Below the pieces are notes generated by a model that was not told the DNA's origin, searched no databases, and saw nothing but the letters and a program-made list of their open reading frames with translations. Positions 8,490 through 15,971 of a DNA stretch of 34,583 nt are shown here, piece after piece. The first letter of the stretch is position 1. The number at the start of each line of letters is the position of its first letter. Source of the stretch: Candidatus Saccharimonadota bacterium (GTDB lineage Bacteria > Patescibacteriota > Saccharimonadia > Saccharimonadales > JACDFO01); the NCBI GenBank assembly GCA_013815785.1, contig JACDFO010000003.1, positions 1 through 34,583 of the forward strand, read 5' to 3'. A program made the position numbers and the translations under genes.

Positions 8490-8520
8490 TTGAACCCGAT
8501 TAGTAGGGCGGGGGTATACT
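8490..8520 (+). promoter_or_regulatory. Promoter for the umuDC-like operon or its leader
   Basis: TTGAAC (8490-8495) and TATACT (8515-8520) are separated by 19 bases. A second TATACT overlaps the -35 box at 8485. Transcription from here gives a leader of about 420 nt before the 8946 gene. No clear LexA-type operator was found. Confidence 0.4.
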
Positions 8521-8945
8521 AGTAATAGTCATGGGAGCATGAGCCGAGCTATCGGCCATCGTTGTCAGACTTATTTATAACTTTAGGCAATCACACTTAG
8601 GTCACTGAACGCCTTCATATCCGATCAGTTTCTCGTTTATGAGATGTAAAAGAACGGTCTTACATCTGTCACGAGTCACTCCTTACCTTTGGAAATCCAT
8701 TGGTTAACCCGTTCCACAACTCTGGACCGCACTAGGCTACGCCGAGCAAAGCTCGCCGTATTCCAAGCGCTCTTGGCACATTACTGCGTCAGGCTGCCTG
8801 CGGGGCTCAGTTCACCGTACTACCTGTACGGCTCACTCGCTCCTCGTTGCTTCCTTGTACTGCATCCAAGTCCAAAGCTGTGTTCGCCGACTGAGAATAC
8901 TACTCACTACGGTCTCTTTTTTATCACTTAAAAAATCAGGGGAAT
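8521..8945 (+). other. Gene-free long leader with hairpins
   Basis: Over 400 bases without a credible gene separate the likely promoter from the mutagenesis operon. A perfect 8-bp hairpin (AGATGTAA, 8642-8667) and a short one (GCCGA with TCGGC near 8543-8556) lie in the first half. The second half is occupied by inverted element B (8720-8877). A T-run and AGGGGA precede the 8946 start. The track ORF 8689-8931 is the antisense reading of element B and is not called. Confidence 0.4.
8720..8877 (-). ncRNA. Structured element B: inverted relative of element A
   Basis: Read on the minus strand, this copy shares with element A the string AGCCGTACAG..AGTACGGTGAA.TGAGC..CGCAG. About 33 of 42 positions match between 8794-8835 and 6296-6337. 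TGGATGCAG and GAAGC are also shared upstream. Its ends close by CTTTGGAC with GTCCAGAG, which pair fully only on the minus strand (one G-U). Inner hairpins are CCGTAC/GTACGG, CCAAG/CTTGG and CGAGC/GCTCG. It lacks the 11-bp hairpin of element A. It lies in the leader of the umuDC-like operon, antisense to that transcript. Confidence 0.5.
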
Positions 8946-9206
8946 ATGGATATGACTACAACTATCAACAAAGAAGTCGAGGTAAACGCTTTTTATTTCA
9001 GCCAAGGCAATAGCTTTAAGAGTTTTCCTAAAGCCATCACACTTGACCATAAACAATACAACTTCCGTGACGGGCTACAAATGTTAGTACAGAAAGGCCA
9101 GGATGCTGTCAGATTTTTCGATATGACGGATGGTCTTAATAACTACCGCCTACGACAGGAACACGACCAATGGTTCTTAGTAAGCTTACGCCCAGTCACG
9201 AGATAA
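8946..9206 (+). CDS. Hypothetical protein, first gene of the umuDC-like operon
   Basis: An unrecognised 86-aa soluble protein, rich in aromatic and charged residues, without membrane segments or cysteines. Its likely fold is mostly beta (VNAFYFSQGN, RFFDMTD, YRLRQEHDQWFLVSL). AGGGGA lies 2 bases before ATG 8946 and 8 bases before the in-frame ATG 8952, so translation may really begin at 8952. It ends 2 bases before the UmuD-like gene, which in turn overlaps umuC, so the three are probably translated from one mRNA. An accessory role in the mutagenesis system is inferred from position only. Confidence 0.75.
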   Translation: MDMTTTINKEVEVNAFYFSQGNSFKSFPKAITLDHKQYNFRDGLQMLVQKGQDAVRFFDMTDGLNNYRLRQEHDQWFLVSLRPVTR

Positions 9207-9208
9207 TC

Positions 9209-9577
9209 ATGAAGGCTAAAAACTTTAACGATTCACGGACCGCCGCACTCCGTGAATCCGGGGTATCCGAACACGCCGGTTTTCCTAACCCCGCCACGGA
9301 TAGAAGCCTACAGAATCTCGATATAAACATACTACTTATCCGCCATAGTGCCAGCACCTATCTTATGCGTATCGCCGGTAATGAGTGGCGGGTCTTAGGA
9401 ATTTTTAATAAAGACATCGTGATAGTGGACCGCGCCTTGGGTGCCCGGGCAAACGATCTGGTCGTGTGGTGGCAGGGCGAAAACTTCGTTATCAGTCATC
9501 AAAATCAGGTACCACAAGAAACCGAGACCTGGGGCGTTGTCAGCGCTACGATTCACCAGTTCAGGGAAAAATTGTGA
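9209..9577 (+). CDS. umuD: UmuD-like protein lacking the Ser-Lys protease dyad
   Basis: The sequence follows UmuD (LexA-fold S24 family) along its whole length: AGFPNPATD at the cleavage-site region, LDINILLIRHSASTYLMRIAG, then DIVIVDRAL. The A23-G24 bond sits where UmuD is self-cleaved. The catalytic serine position (GDSM in UmuD) is Glu59 in GNEW. The lysine position is Ser96 or nearby, with no Lys between residues 69 and 119. So the protein keeps the fold and the scissile-like bond but cannot be a normal Ser-Lys protease. ATG 9209, 2 bases after the previous stop, gives 122 aa. The track start at 9170 would overlap the upstream gene. The stop overlaps the umuC start by 4 bases. It probably acts as a structural partner of UmuC. 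Confidence 0.82.
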   Translation: MKAKNFNDSRTAALRESGVSEHAGFPNPATDRSLQNLDINILLIRHSASTYLMRIAGNEWRVLGIFNKDIVIVDRALGARANDLVVWWQGENFVISHQNQVPQETETWGVVSATIHQFREKL

Positions 9578-10857
9578 ACAAACCGATTTTCGCATTGATA
9601 GATTGCAATAATTTTTTCGTTTCCTGCGAGAAAATTTTCCGCCCAGACCTCGAGGGCAAACCCGTCCTCGTACTGAGCAGTAACGACGGCTGTGCAATAG
9701 CCAGGTCCAATGAAGCTAAGGTTTTGGGAATTCCGATGGCAGCGCCGGTATTCAAGTACCGCGACGTCATCCGCAACAATAATGTCGTCCAGTTTTCGGC
9801 AAATTTCGAGCTTTATGGCGATATTTCTAAACGTATCGTAGATGTACTGAATACAATCACCCCTAGGATAGAAGTATACTCGGTTGATGAATCATTCTTA
9901 GACCTTTCGGAGCTGCCAATTGATGATTTTGTGGCCTGGGGCCACACCGTGCGGAAGCTTATCCAGCGCTGGGTGGGCGTACCCGTATCAATCGGCATCG
10001 CCCCCAGCAAAGCTTTGGCAAAGCTCGCCAGCGACCGTGGTAAAAAAATACCAGAACTAAACGGAGTCTGTAGTTTTATAGGACCGAATTCGGAAGTACC
10101 GGTCGACCACATGCGAGTCATGCCGGTCCAGGATATCTGGGGTATAGGCTGGCGTCTGGCACCGAAGTTACGGGCTGAAGGCATAATAACTGCCTGGGAA
10201 TTTGCCCAGATGCGCCCTCAGCACGCGGGGAGCATCATGGGAATTCAGGGTAGGCAGCTAATAGCAGAGCTCAATGGCACGTCCTGTTGGCCGCTGGAGC
10301 GCATAGGCAAAATACGTAAAAGCATCATGAGCACCCGCACTTTTGGCGAAGACACGCATGATTTTAATGTCGTGGAGGCAGCTATCGCCAGTTTTAGCGC
10401 CAACGCCGCTTTTAAGCTGCGCAGAAGCCATCAACTAACTACTAAGGCCACAATCTTTGTAACAACTGACAAACACAAGCCAGGTTATCAACGCTGGGGC
10501 CAAGAAGTACGCTTTGATATACCGACCGCCGATACTGGCATACTGGCAAGTACATTAGTAGGAGCATTACAGGAAATATACCGCCCGCAAGTTGCCTATC
10601 ACCGAGCGGGGGTTATGCTATACGATTTTGTGCCAGACTCGCAGTTACAAACAGATATATTCGGGAAAGTAGACATCAAACTTCACGACGGGGGTAGGGC
10701 ACGAATGGAAGCCATGGATGCCGTCAACCAACGTTTCGGCAAACGAAAACTCATGTTCGCCGCCGAGGAGCTAGCCGCCAAATGGCAACCCAAACACAAC
10801 CTACGCAGCCCCCGCTACGTCAGCCACTGGGACGAGCTGCCGGTCATAAAATCCTGA
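9574..10857 (+). CDS. umuC: Y-family DNA polymerase V catalytic subunit, UmuC-like
   Basis: A translesion DNA polymerase that copies damaged templates with low fidelity. The true start is GTG 9574 (VNKPIFALIDCNNFFVSCEKIFRP), overlapping the umuD-like TGA as GTGA. The track start 36 codons earlier lies inside that gene. The product has about 427 aa, close to E. coli UmuC (422). Palm residues are seen in LIDCNNFF and in YSVDESFLDLSEL. The PSKALAKLASDRGKK segment and the helix-hairpin-helix region (VQDIWGIGWRLAPKL) follow. The C-terminal DUF4113-type tail (MDAVNQRFGKRKLMFA) marks the UmuC rather than the DinB branch. It is translationally coupled to the UmuD-like gene. SOS control is expected for the family, but no operator was seen. 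Confidence 0.94.
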   Translation: MNKPIFALIDCNNFFVSCEKIFRPDLEGKPVLVLSSNDGCAIARSNEAKVLGIPMAAPVFKYRDVIRNNNVVQFSANFELYGDISKRIVDVLNTITPRIEVYSVDESFLDLSELPIDDFVAWGHTVRKLIQRWVGVPVSIGIAPSKALAKLASDRGKKIPELNGVCSFIGPNSEVPVDHMRVMPVQDIWGIGWRLAPKLRAEGIITAWEFAQMRPQHAGSIMGIQGRQLIAELNGTSCWPLERIGKIRKSIMSTRTFGEDTHDFNVVEAAIASFSANAAFKLRRSHQLTTKATIFVTTDKHKPGYQRWGQEVRFDIPTADTGILASTLVGALQEIYRPQVAYHRAGVMLYDFVPDSQLQTDIFGKVDIKLHDGGRARMEAMDAVNQRFGKRKLMFAAEELAAKWQPKHNLRSPRYVSHWDELPVIKS

Positions 10858-10903
10858 GCTAGCTATTCTATCTCTGTTATGGTAGTATTTCTCGGTTAAA
10901 TAC

Positions 10904-10978
10904 GGTCTCATCGTCTAACGGTTAGGACACCAGGTTCTCATCCTGGCAATCCGGGTTCGATTCCCGGTGAGATCACCA
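10904..10978 (+). tRNA. tRNA-Glu (anticodon CTC)
   Basis: A complete cloverleaf. The acceptor GGTCTCA pairs with TGAGATC. The D arm contains the TAACGGTTAGGA type loop. The anticodon arm CCAGG-TTCTCAT-CCTGG reads CTC. The T arm CCGGG-TTCGATT-CCCGG is canonical. The 3' CCA is encoded in the DNA. Family and anticodon identify glutamate (codon GAG). Confidence 0.97.
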
Positions 10979-10987
10979 TAGCAAATT

Positions 10988-11010
10988 AGATCGCATCTAG
11001 CGGTCTTTTT
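10988..11010 (+). terminator. Intrinsic terminator after tRNA-Glu
   Basis: AGATCGC (10988-10994) pairs with GCGGTCT (11000-11006) around an ATCTA loop, with one G-U pair. Five Ts follow immediately. It lies 10 bases after the tRNA. Confidence 0.75.
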
Positions 11011-11036
11011 ATATGGTTATAGTCACTCATCTTCGC

Positions 11037-11042
11037 TATACT
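11037..11042 (+). promoter_or_regulatory. Possible -10 box of the second kinase gene
   Basis: TATACT lies about 60 bases before ATG 11102, directly after the tRNA terminator. No clear -35 box is visible. GGGAG at 11083 could serve ribosome binding but is about 15 bases from the ATG. Confidence 0.3.
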
Positions 11043-11101
11043 AAACCTTAAGCGTTAATACTGCGCGATTTCTATGTGGTGGGAGCCTTAATAACCAAAA
11101 C

Positions 11102-12832
11102 ATGCAGTTCGTAAATGACAAATGGTATACCTTATATCACCGCCTTGCTACTGGTGTAGCATTGCTAGTGGCATTGGCCACTGGAGTAGCACTTTTTGTA
11201 CCTGGTATGCAAGACATTGGCCGCCAGTGGGGGCTCACCTACGTTACACTCATACTGGCATTTTTCCAGCTTGTGTATGCTTTCTTTTACAAATCACAGA
11301 TAGCCAAACAGGGTGTCTGGACGACAACCCTCGGCACCTCTTTATTGCAGGCGACTACGCTCGTAACCCTAATCCACGGCAGCGGAAAGCTGGATTCTTG
11401 GTACTTCGTCTACTGGATGATCGTCGTACTGCTGAGTGGGGTTTTCGGTACATACGCCGTTGCCGGCGTATTCTTCATGATAACCATATATTACGTCTCG
11501 GTAGTGACGGACCAGATTACGCAATCTATGCCCGTTAATGTCAGATCTGGCGTCATAGTTCTGGGCGGTACATTACTAGCAGCTATAATAAGTCATTTCA
11601 TATGGCGTAATCAGTATAAAAAGCAGGAAAGCCAGAAGCTGGCACAGTTGTCCGGGATGCTTGCCAATAAAGACCAACAGGCCGAAATCCTGATTGAGTC
11701 CATAGCGGACGGCATTGTACTCATAAATACCGAAGGCAAGATAAGCCTCATGAATACCACAGCCGCGCTGATGAGCGAATGGCCAGTGGATGAAGCCCTA
11801 GGCATCGATGTGCAGCTTGTGATGAAGATGAAGACGGAAGACGGCCAAGATATTACTCCTGCTGAGCATCCTTTCGCCAAGGCACTTATTAATAAAGAAA
11901 AAATGGAACAGACGTTGAAATTGATTGGACGAAACGGTAAAGAAAGAGTCGTGTCGCTTGTGGTGTCGCCAGTAGTCGTACCTAGTAAAAAAGACAGTGT
12001 CGGGGTTGTTGCTGTTGTGCGAGATATTAGTGTATCGCGAGCTGAGGAGGGCAGACGAGCCGACTTTGTCAGTACCGCCAGCCACGAAATGCGCACACCC
12101 GTAGCTGCCATTGAGGGCTACTTACAATTGGCCTTGAACGAGAAGGTTGCCCAGGTAGACTTTAAGGCTCGGAACTATCTAGAAAAAGCACTCGATTCCA
12201 CCCATCATCTCGGTCAGTTGTTCCAAGATCTTCTAACTAGCGCCAAAGCTGAAGATGGTCGATTAGTCAGCCACCCCACTGTCGTCGAAATGGGGGCTTA
12301 CATGGAAGAAATTAGCGACAGCCTTAAATTTTCTGCAGACAAAAAAGGCTTGTTCATGGATTATACCGTGGGTGTCAGCCAAGATGGCAGTAACTCGGCG
12401 GTTGGTGGCGGCAAAGTAATCAAACCGCTTTATTATGTTCACGTTGACCCGGATCGCTTACGTGAAGTTGTGACCAATCTATCAGACAACGCCGTCAAAT
12501 ACACCGATGCTGGTAAAATTTCTATTGCGCTGACCGGCAACAATGACGTCGTACAGTTATATATAAAGGATACCGGTCCCGGTATCCCAGCCAATGACGT
12601 GCCGCACCTATTTCAAAAGTTTTACCGAGTAGACAGTTCGGCGACACGCACCATTGGCGGTACCGGCTTAGGTCTATTTATATGCCAAAAGATAATAGAG
12701 CTTTACAATGGCCGTATATGGGTAGAAAGTGCCGTCGGACAAGGTAGTACTTTCTATATTAATCTCCCGCGACTGAGTTCTCAAAAAGCAGCCGAACTAC
12801 AGGCACAAGAGGCGGCTAATCCACTCGGTTAG
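11102..12832 (+). CDS. Membrane sensor histidine kinase (multi-TM, PAS)
   Basis: A 576-aa kinase with an integral-membrane sensor. About six hydrophobic helices lie in residues 15-170 with short loops, ending in IVLGGTLLAAIISHFIW. A coiled linker and a PAS domain (about 190-310; IADGIVLINTEGKISLMN) follow. HisKA has His328 in TASHEMRTPVAAIEGYL. The HATPase domain shows TNLSDNAVKYT, DTGPGIP and GGTGLGLFICQ. The short exterior loops suggest sensing within the membrane. The receiver gene at 12905 lies 72 bases downstream and is the likely partner. The sensor differs from that of the 6421 kinase, so the two are not recent duplicates along their full length. Confidence 0.92.
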   Translation: MQFVNDKWYTLYHRLATGVALLVALATGVALFVPGMQDIGRQWGLTYVTLILAFFQLVYAFFYKSQIAKQGVWTTTLGTSLLQATTLVTLIHGSGKLDSWYFVYWMIVVLLSGVFGTYAVAGVFFMITIYYVSVVTDQITQSMPVNVRSGVIVLGGTLLAAIISHFIWRNQYKKQESQKLAQLSGMLANKDQQAEILIESIADGIVLINTEGKISLMNTTAALMSEWPVDEALGIDVQLVMKMKTEDGQDITPAEHPFAKALINKEKMEQTLKLIGRNGKERVVSLVVSPVVVPSKKDSVGVVAVVRDISVSRAEEGRRADFVSTASHEMRTPVAAIEGYLQLALNEKVAQVDFKARNYLEKALDSTHHLGQLFQDLLTSAKAEDGRLVSHPTVVEMGAYMEEISDSLKFSADKKGLFMDYTVGVSQDGSNSAVGGGKVIKPLYYVHVDPDRLREVVTNLSDNAVKYTDAGKISIALTGNNDVVQLYIKDTGPGIPANDVPHLFQKFYRVDSSATRTIGGTGLGLFICQKIIELYNGRIWVESAVGQGSTFYINLPRLSSQKAAELQAQEAANPLG

Positions 12833-12904
12833 AAAACAGGGACATACATGATAGAATGAGTTATAACATAAGCTATATAAGGCATAAACAAGGGTAAAAT
12901 AACT

Positions 12905-13933
12905 ATGGCAAAAATCATGCTCGTCGAGGACGACAACAATCTACGCGAAATCTATGAAGCCCGATTACTCGCTGAAGGCTACGAAATTGTCAGTGCTAAA
13001 GACGGTGAAGAAGCGTTAGCAATGGCTGTTAAAGAAAAGCCAGACCTTATTATTAGCGATGTCATGATGCCGAAAATTAGCGGCTTCGATATGCTGGATA
13101 TTTTGCGAAGCACTCCCGAGACCAAAAACACCAAAGTTATCATGATGACGGCGCTATCTCAGGCAGAGGACAAAAACAGAGCTGATAAACTCGGGGCTGA
13201 TCGTTATCTCGTGAAGTCCCAGGTAACGCTTGAAGATGTTGCCAAAGTAGCTCATGAGGTACTAACTGGTGAAGAAGCTCCTTCGCCCGCACCGGCAGCA
13301 GAACCCACCACCACAACAGCCCCCACACCAGAACCTACGGCTGTAGCAGTCGCACCAGTTCCTGAACCAGCGGCCACGCCCGATCTGACTCTAGTAATGC
13401 CATTACCTGTATCCGACGAACCCTCAGCTGCCTCACCAGCTACTACGCCGGCCGTTGATTCCGCAGCTGCGCAGACAACTGCCGATGAAGAAAGTACTAT
13501 CACAGACCAAATTAATCAGTTTGTGGCCGGTGTACCCACTGAAGCGCCTATCGAAGTTGCCACCCAGCCAATCGAAAGTACCGAAGACGTTGCTGACAAC
13601 GCTGCCAAACTAGCGGGTGTCGTCAACGATGTTATGGAACAAAAAGATGCTGAAGAAGCTACAACGGGCGACGTAGTAGCTGGCAAAAAAGTTATTTCGC
13701 CTATTAATGATTTGAACGCTCCGGGCCCAGACCTAAGTAAACTCGCTGCTGAACAAGATGCCAAAGACACCGCGACCGCCCCAGTTACAACACCGACCGC
13801 TACTAGCGTTATAACTCCCGAAGGCGAAATCGTTACACCACCTGAGGCAGATAACCCAGATGCGACACCAAAAACCGCTGAAACACCACCACAACCTGGT
13901 GACAAAATAGACCCCAATAGCGTCGCCTTGTAG
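12905..13933 (+). CDS. Response regulator: receiver plus long disordered tail
   Basis: Residues 1-120 are a canonical receiver: acidic pair in LVEDDNN, phospho-acceptor D52 in IISDVMMPKISG, MMTALSQ and the conserved Lys in RYLVKSQ. The remaining 220 residues are dominated by Ala, Pro, Thr, Glu, Asp and Val with almost no aromatics (APAAEPTTTTAPTPEPT and similar). A somewhat less simple patch lies around 195-260 (ESTITDQINQFVAGV, AAKLAGVVNDVMEQ). No DNA-binding domain is visible. The tail is probably disordered and acidic and may tether or bind a partner. A short gap from the 11102 kinase suggests one operon. This is not a known response-regulator output class that I can name. Confidence 0.88.
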   Translation: MAKIMLVEDDNNLREIYEARLLAEGYEIVSAKDGEEALAMAVKEKPDLIISDVMMPKISGFDMLDILRSTPETKNTKVIMMTALSQAEDKNRADKLGADRYLVKSQVTLEDVAKVAHEVLTGEEAPSPAPAAEPTTTTAPTPEPTAVAVAPVPEPAATPDLTLVMPLPVSDEPSAASPATTPAVDSAAAQTTADEESTITDQINQFVAGVPTEAPIEVATQPIESTEDVADNAAKLAGVVNDVMEQKDAEEATTGDVVAGKKVISPINDLNAPGPDLSKLAAEQDAKDTATAPVTTPTATSVITPEGEIVTPPEADNPDATPKTAETPPQPGDKIDPNSVAL

Positions 13934-13941
13934 GCGCCTTT

Positions 13942-14009
13942 AGCTAAAAGTGGAAAGTCGAAAGCTTAAGGCTAACCCAGTAATTGCTTTTAACTTTAGA
14001 CTTTTAGCT
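13942..14009. repeat. 17-bp imperfect inverted repeat before the pseudouridine synthase gene
   Basis: AGCTAAAAGTGGAAAGT (13942-13958) matches the reverse complement of 13993-14009 at 15 of 17 positions, around a 34-base loop. A T-run follows at 14017-14022, directly before the ATG. It may be a weak terminator for the regulator gene or a leader hairpin that affects translation of the next gene. Confidence 0.4.
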
Positions 14010-14022
14010 TTAAGCTGTTTTT

Positions 14023-14685
14023 ATGCGTATTAATAAGTTTATAGCCCAGGCTACCGGCCTATCCCGACGTGCTGCCGATGATGCCATAGACACTGGCAGA
14101 GTGCAAGTCAACGGCAAACCGCCCGATGCAGGACAGCAAGTTGCGGACACGAACATCGTGACACTTGACGGGCAGCGTATTACACCTTCTGTCAAGACCA
14201 TAACCACTATGCTAAATAAACCCATTGGTTATGTGTGTTCGAGGGATGGGCAGGGAAGTAAAACAATTTACGACCTTCTACCAGAAGATTTACATCAACT
14301 CAAACCGGTGGGACGACTTGATAAAAACTCGTCAGGATTATTACTCATGACAACAGACGGTACAATGGCACACGAATTAACCCATCCAAAGTTCGAGAAA
14401 ATTAAAAAGTACAAAATTGCACTCAACAAGGACCTCAGCGAGGATGATTTTGAAAAGATTACCGCTACCGGAGTTGAGCTGGAAGACGGGCTTAGCAAGT
14501 TCAGCCTTGATTACATAAACGCCCAAAACAAAGAATGGAAAGTTGAAATGAAAGAGGGTAAAAACCGCCAAATCCGACGAACCTTCGAACACTTAGGCTA
14601 CAACGTTGTAAAACTCCACCGCACCCACTTCGGATCGTATGTTCTTGCCAGCTTGCCAGCAGGTACCTATAAAATTCTAGAATAG
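14023..14685 (+). CDS. RluB/RsuA-family pseudouridine synthase
   Basis: Converts a specific uridine in ribosomal RNA to pseudouridine. The N-terminal S4 RNA-binding domain spans residues 1-60 (MRINKFIAQATGLSRRAADDAI, VQVNGKPPDAGQQV). The catalytic domain carries the aspartate in VGRLDKNSSGLLLMT and the family motif MKEGKNRQIRRTFEHLGYNVVKLHR. At 220 aa it is compact. The motifs place it in the RsuA/RluB/E/F group, but the target position (23S or 16S) cannot be chosen from sequence alone. The ATG lies just after a T-run and hairpin, with no clear Shine-Dalgarno sequence. Its end overlaps the convergent 14677 gene by 9 bases. Confidence 0.92.
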   Translation: MRINKFIAQATGLSRRAADDAIDTGRVQVNGKPPDAGQQVADTNIVTLDGQRITPSVKTITTMLNKPIGYVCSRDGQGSKTIYDLLPEDLHQLKPVGRLDKNSSGLLLMTTDGTMAHELTHPKFEKIKKYKIALNKDLSEDDFEKITATGVELEDGLSKFSLDYINAQNKEWKVEMKEGKNRQIRRTFEHLGYNVVKLHRTHFGSYVLASLPAGTYKILE

Positions 14686-15903
14686 CTCCAACTGTTCACC
14701 AGTGCTTTCGTGCAGTAGCTCATCAAAATATTTCAGCAGTTGATTACTTTTATCGTCATCAAAAAGACGGTGGTAACAAATTTCATCGACCATAAACCCC
14801 GACCCGGGCAAGGATATACCTAAATCTTCATCCCACACTTGAGCATGCGCCTCATCACCCATCTGTCGAATGCGGGCCGCCTCGGTCTGCAATGCGAATT
14901 GTGCAACATGCGAACCAAGTTTTGTGACAAATTCCACATCCAACTCAGTTGCGATCCCAGCTAACCAGATGGTGTCGAGCGAGCGCAACGGCATTCGTTT
15001 TTGGTGATGTGCGCTTATCTTGTCTTCTAGCACGTTTAGCACATGATTGCGCACCTGAGGAGAGGTGTCTTCAAACTTTAGTAAACGATTCAACGCCGCT
15101 TGATTGCGCTCATCGCGAGTTATTGATCTATCAGCCAGCTCCTCTTGTGTCCACAGCATATCCGTATACCTCGCAACGGTATCTGGCGACTGGGAAGCAC
15201 ATTCCAGAAATAATTCACGAAGAAGTTGCCGCTTTTTGGCTGCCTCGTCAGGTGCGTATTGTCTCAGCTCTTCACATACTGGCCAACATATTGTGATTAA
15301 ATGCTTAACTCGCAAAAAGTCATCCTCGGCAAGCGCCTGACCACTCATAGCTAGTGCTTTGCGTGCATACTGGTACAAGATTGCTCCACCGGCGTAACCG
15401 GCATAATTAGCTGCAACCGCAAGATTCGGGTCGTCCTCGCGTAAGCGTTTATGCCATTTGGTTGCAAAATCATAGGCATGCATCCAGCGCTGCGACGTAA
15501 GTACCTCATTCAAAAACGAAGCAATTTCTTCAGTCGGTGGCAGCTCGGCCTCTGAGTTAAAACTCAGAGCAGCTCTTGCGGTTTCGTGGCGGCTGCTAAT
15601 ATCTTCAGGAATACTATAACGCCCGCGCATACGCATGTCATACCATTTGTTTACGACATTCTCGCGGTGTCGACGTTGTTCATACGCGATCAAGCTGTCT
15701 CGCTCTTCGCCAGCTGTTTCTGAGATTAGTAAATCCGCGATACCTCGCTCCGTCTCCAGTTCTGCCAGTTGCAGTTCGGTCTTATATTCATCCGTTTCCA
15801 AAAACGTTATGTCCTGACCAAAAAACTCCAGTGGCATGCATACGAAACTTGTTGGCCCCAAAGCCATCTCATGATTATCACCCATAGCTCTATATAACCA
15901 CAT
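14677..15903 (-). CDS. Hypothetical protein, 408 aa, mostly helical
   Basis: Not recognised. The predicted product is acidic and soluble, with no signal peptide or membrane helix. Long helix-prone stretches run through residues 30-400 (LQLAELETERGIADLLI, AAKKRQLLRELFLE). A central small-residue patch reads AVAANYAGYAGGAILYQYARKAL. The composition suggests a helical-repeat or scaffold protein, but no repeat unit is obvious. Start choices are ATG 15903 and in-frame ATG 15885 (MGDNHEMALG); neither has a clear ribosome-binding site. The 5' end lies 68 bases from the divergent der gene. The 3' end overlaps the pseudouridine synthase gene by 9 bases on the opposite strand. Confidence 0.8.
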   Translation of the reverse strand: MWLYRAMGDNHEMALGPTSFVCMPLEFFGQDITFLETDEYKTELQLAELETERGIADLLISETAGEERDSLIAYEQRRHRENVVNKWYDMRMRGRYSIPEDISSRHETARAALSFNSEAELPPTEEIASFLNEVLTSQRWMHAYDFATKWHKRLREDDPNLAVAANYAGYAGGAILYQYARKALAMSGQALAEDDFLRVKHLITICWPVCEELRQYAPDEAAKKRQLLRELFLECASQSPDTVARYTDMLWTQEELADRSITRDERNQAALNRLLKFEDTSPQVRNHVLNVLEDKISAHHQKRMPLRSLDTIWLAGIATELDVEFVTKLGSHVAQFALQTEAARIRQMGDEAHAQVWDEDLGISLPGSGFMVDEICYHRLFDDDKSNQLLKYFDELLHESTGEQLELF

Positions 15904-15958
15904 AAGTCATTAGTTAACCTAAAGCCCTTTTACCCTAGTAAATTTGACCTGTTTGAGA

Positions 15959-15964
15959 TATAAT
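15959..15964 (+). promoter_or_regulatory. -10 box of der, leaderless spacing
   Basis: A perfect TATAAT ends 7 bases before the der ATG at 15972, so the message would start at the start codon. TTGACC is present at 15944 but only 9 bases upstream of the -10 box, too close to act as its -35 box. Confidence 0.6.
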
Positions 15965-15971
15965 GTTGTAA

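Noticed and set aside
8689-8931. 80-aa plus-strand ORF
   Set aside because: It is the antisense reading of element B; a similar SPYxLYG string appears in the minus-strand ORF over element A, showing shared DNA and not a protein.
9466-9573. Upstream 36-codon extension of umuC
   Set aside because: It overlaps the umuD-like gene in another frame; GTG 9574 gives the standard UmuC N-terminus and a GTGA overlap.
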